Of a DNA stretch of 23,840 nucleotides, positions 21,905 to 23,840 are shown piece after piece (within the stretch, counting starts at the first letter, position 1; every line of letters begins with the position of its first letter). This DNA comes from a virus. The position numbers and the translations under genes are program-made. The stretch lies in IMG/VR virus record IMGVR_UViG_3300044641_000071, positions 1 through 23,840 of that record. One strand, given 5' to 3'. The notes under the pieces are model-generated. The model made no database searches. It saw nothing but the letters and a program-made list of their open reading frames with translations, and was not told the DNA's origin.

Positions 21905-22530
21905 ACCATTTAGTCTATGTCACTACAAATATAGAGAATGGAAAGTTCTATATTGGTAAGCATAGCACCGCAAATTTGAATGACAATTATTGTGGTTCTG
22001 GTGTATGGGTGTTAAGAGCAAAGAAAGCAAAAAGGAAACTTTTTACTAGAGTGGTCAAATCTTGCCAAACTGAAGAAGAAGCATATAGACAAGAGTATGA
22101 AATCATTGTTAATGCAAAAGAATGTTGGCCTGATTTATGTATGAATATATCTGATGGGGGTGTTGGATTTTCAACATCGTACCCATCAGTTAGAACTGGT
22201 GAACTAGCACCTATGTATGGGAAAAAGCATACAGAGGAAGTAAAAAAGCAAATTGCTAAAACAATGTCTTATCGTGCTGGTGAAAACCATCATATGTATG
22301 GCAAAAATCACGATGAAGACACTCGTAAAAAAATGTCTGAAAGCCATTTAAAAATTGGTCATTTGCGTGGTAAGAAAGTAAAATGCTTAACAAATAACGT
22401 TGTTTATGGCTCACTTGCAGAAGCTGCAAGGAATGTTGCCATAAATTCAAAAGCCAGAAATAACATTAGAGTTGCAATTAAAAAGAATTCTGTTGCTTAT
22501 GGTCATAAATGGTCTTTCATTGAGGAATAG
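21901..22530 (+). CDS. GIY-YIG homing endonuclease with NUMOD3 motifs, free-standing (209 aa)
   Basis: The N-terminal nuclease domain has HLVYVTTNIENGKFYIGKHS (3-22), the VY...FYIGK version of GIY-YIG, followed by YCGSG (30-34). Glutamates in AYRQEYEIIV (61-70) are at the expected catalytic position. Residues 101-150 hold two NUMOD3 DNA-binding repeats (GELAPMYGKKHTEEVKKQ and GENHHMYGKNHDEDTRKKMS). The C-terminus, with VYGSLAEAARNVAINSKARN (168-187), resembles a NUMOD1/helix-turn-helix recognition module. It cuts allelic sites lacking it and spreads itself by repair. It is AT-richer than neighbours. AAGGA precedes the ATG. Confidence 0.9.
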   Translation: MHHLVYVTTNIENGKFYIGKHSTANLNDNYCGSGVWVLRAKKAKRKLFTRVVKSCQTEEEAYRQEYEIIVNAKECWPDLCMNISDGGVGFSTSYPSVRTGELAPMYGKKHTEEVKKQIAKTMSYRAGENHHMYGKNHDEDTRKKMSESHLKIGHLRGKKVKCLTNNVVYGSLAEAARNVAINSKARNNIRVAIKKNSVAYGHKWSFIEE

Positions 22531-22536
22531 ATATGC
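22530..22536 (+). repeat. GATATGC direct repeat, right copy, at fibre start
   Basis: Right member of the 7-bp direct repeat that brackets the homing endonuclease; it spans the endonuclease stop codon and the tail-fibre ATG. Confidence 0.6.
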
Positions 22537-23840
22537 CACGTACAAAGATTAGTGAATTTAGCGCAACCCCTGCTAATAACACAGACATTGATTCGATTAA
22601 CATTGCAGAGGGCTGTGCGCCCTCTGGCATTAACGATGCTATCCGTGAGTTAATGGCTCAACTGAAGGACTTTCAGACAGGTGCTGTTGGTGACTCGTTT
22701 AACGGGCCTATCGGTACATCTACGGCTGCTGCTGGTGCATTTACCACTCTGTCAGCATCTAGCACAGCTACGCTATCTGGTTTAACTGCTTCTACTGCTT
22801 TGGCATTGGATGCAAGTAAGAACATAGTCTCTGTGACTAATACAGGTACTGGTAGCAACGTACTGGCTACCTCTCCTACTCTAGTCACACCTATCCTTGG
22901 AACACCTACTAGCGCAACTTTAACGAACGCTACAGGTCTTCCTATTGCTACAGGTGTATCAGGTCTAGGAACTGGCATTGCTACTGCTCTAGCGGTCAAT
23001 ACAGGGTCTGCGGGTGCGCCAGTATTGTTCAATGGTGCATTGGGTACACCATCTAGCGGTACTGCAACGAATCTAACTGGTTTGCCCCTGACAACTGGAG
23101 TGACAGGAACACTACCTACTGCCAATGGCGGTACAAACCTAACATCATTCACAGCTAATGGTGTGGTTTACGCATCTAGTTCTAGTGCATTGGCTACTGG
23201 CTCTGCGCTTACTTTTGATGGGACTGCGCTTGTTTCTGGAACGTCAATTCGTGCAAATTCGTTTATGGAGATTAGAAGCAATACCGCCATAATGTATTGG
23301 GAAAATGCGGCAAATACATTGTGGTGGGCGCAAAAACTGACTGGCTCAGACTTTGCATGGGATTACTATGATGGAAGCACTGTTGCCGAAAAAATGCGCC
23401 TCACCTCAACAGGGTTGGGTATTGGTACAAGTTCGCCAGCGGCAAAGCTGCAAATAAATCAAGTTACAAGTTCTGGCACAGCAATGGGAATTGTTGCTTC
23501 ATCAGCAAACACAGGACTAACAGATGATTTTGCTTCTTTGTTTTTGCAAAACACAAACACCACAAATGGTAACTATAATGTTTTAGGGTTTGTTAATGAC
23601 CAAGGCGGCTATTCAAGTGCTATTTACGGCGTTTATACAAGCCACACTTCAGGGTCGCAATCAGGCGCGTTAGTTTTTTCAACTAGGAATGCTGGCAGTT
23701 TTGCCGAGCGTATGCGCCTCGATTCGGCAGGCAATCTAGGCTTGGGAGTTACTCCGAGTGCTTGGAGAAGCAATACTCCTGCTTTCCAAATTGGTTCTGC
23801 TGGTGTTTGTTTATTTGCTGATAGCGGAGTCACAGCAGAG
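22533..23840 (+). CDS. Tail fibre protein, 3' end beyond window (436 codons seen)
   Basis: ATG 22533 follows GAGGAA and the frame stays open to the right edge. Residues 1-52 (TKISEFSATPANNTDIDSIN, GINDAIRELMAQLKDFQTG) are the virion-attachment module common to podoviral fibres. Residues 55-230 are a Gly/Thr/Ser/Ala-rich shaft with repeated LGTP-S-ATLTNATGLP-type units. From about 240 the shaft changes to a receptor-side region with two EKMRLTSTGLGIG/ERMRLDSAGNLGLG motifs (286-298, 392-404). These motifs often come before a peptidase S74 intramolecular chaperone, expected beyond the window. The fibre should bind the host surface. Confidence 0.88.
   Translation, partial: MPRTKISEFSATPANNTDIDSINIAEGCAPSGINDAIRELMAQLKDFQTGAVGDSFNGPIGTSTAAAGAFTTLSASSTATLSGLTASTALALDASKNIVSVTNTGTGSNVLATSPTLVTPILGTPTSATLTNATGLPIATGVSGLGTGIATALAVNTGSAGAPVLFNGALGTPSSGTATNLTGLPLTTGVTGTLPTANGGTNLTSFTANGVVYASSSSALATGSALTFDGTALVSGTSIRANSFMEIRSNTAIMYWENAANTLWWAQKLTGSDFAWDYYDGSTVAEKMRLTSTGLGIGTSSPAAKLQINQVTSSGTAMGIVASSANTGLTDDFASLFLQNTNTTNGNYNVLGFVNDQGGYSSAIYGVYTSHTSGSQSGALVFSTRNAGSFAERMRLDSAGNLGLGVTPSAWRSNTPAFQIGSAGVCLFADSGVTAE

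Noticed and set aside
21893-22532. GIY-YIG gene as part of a group I intron
   Set aside because: It lies between two complete genes with its own ribosome site and no split exon frames, so it is a free-standing endonuclease.
22673-23152. 159-codon reverse-strand ORF opposite the tail fibre shaft
   Set aside because: Shadow of the low-complexity Gly/Thr shaft; the forward frame runs through it with typical fibre sequence.
22533-23840. Diversity-generating retroelement target in the fibre
   Set aside because: No reverse transcriptase, template repeat or A-to-N biased duplicate is visible in the window.
1-23840. tRNA genes, insertion sequences and prophage attachment sites
   Set aside because: I looked for T-loop/acceptor patterns, transposase motifs and integrase genes and saw none. 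Absence here says nothing about the rest of the genome.

Overview
This window is a continuous piece of a tailed double-stranded DNA bacteriophage genome (Caudoviricetes), all genes on the + strand. The gene set points to a short-tailed (podovirus-type) phage: a P22-like portal of 710 aa, an SU10/DUF5309-type major capsid protein, an adaptor, a nozzle-like protein, three large glycine/alanine-rich ejection-type proteins and a tail fibre, with no tape-measure, sheath or tail-tube genes of long-tailed phages. The style (AT-leaning, many tiny overlapping genes, DUF6321/DUF6496 proteins, 'uvMED'-like tail genes) resembles uncultured aquatic phages of Gram-negative bacteria. The host cannot be named from the sequence; a freshwater proteobacterium is a guess.

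Region 1 (1-3120) is the end of an early/DNA-metabolism module. It holds a RusA-type Holliday-junction resolvase, an HNH/Ref-like nuclease and about ten small hypothetical proteins, most joined by ATGA-type stop/start overlaps. A sigma70-like promoter at 1299-1327 starts a sub-operon, and a strong intrinsic terminator at 3092-3118 closes the module.

Region 2 (3121-7400) is the packaging module. It starts with a cysteine-rich protein, then four tiny, very basic, translationally coupled proteins (the last two DUF6321-like and DUF6496-like), a large protein with a zincin HExxH motif (polyvalent-protein type), a small-terminase-like protein, the large terminase and an AT-hook/coiled-coil small protein.

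Region 3 (7357-13640) is the head module: portal, a 647-aa repeat- and glycine-zipper-containing protein, a conserved 79-aa protein, scaffold and major capsid protein, ending in a strong terminator.

Region 4 (13655-18084) is the connector and tail module: a 104-aa protein whose start lies 6 nt after a -10 box, adaptor, Gp80-like protein, a solenoid-like protein built from ten exact-length 20-residue repeats followed by 10-residue repeats, a nozzle/stabilisation-like protein, and a fibre-tip protein with an inserted jelly-roll.

Region 5 (18085-23840) has its own promoter and structured leader. It encodes three presumed ejection proteins, a free-standing GIY-YIG homing endonuclease that appears to have entered exactly at the tail-fibre start codon, and a tail fibre that runs off the right edge. 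No tRNA, integrase, lysis gene, polymerase, CRISPR array or IS element was seen. The least explained parts are the basic-protein cassette with the HExxH protein, the 20/10-residue repeat protein, the motif it shares with its neighbour, and the endonuclease insertion scar.
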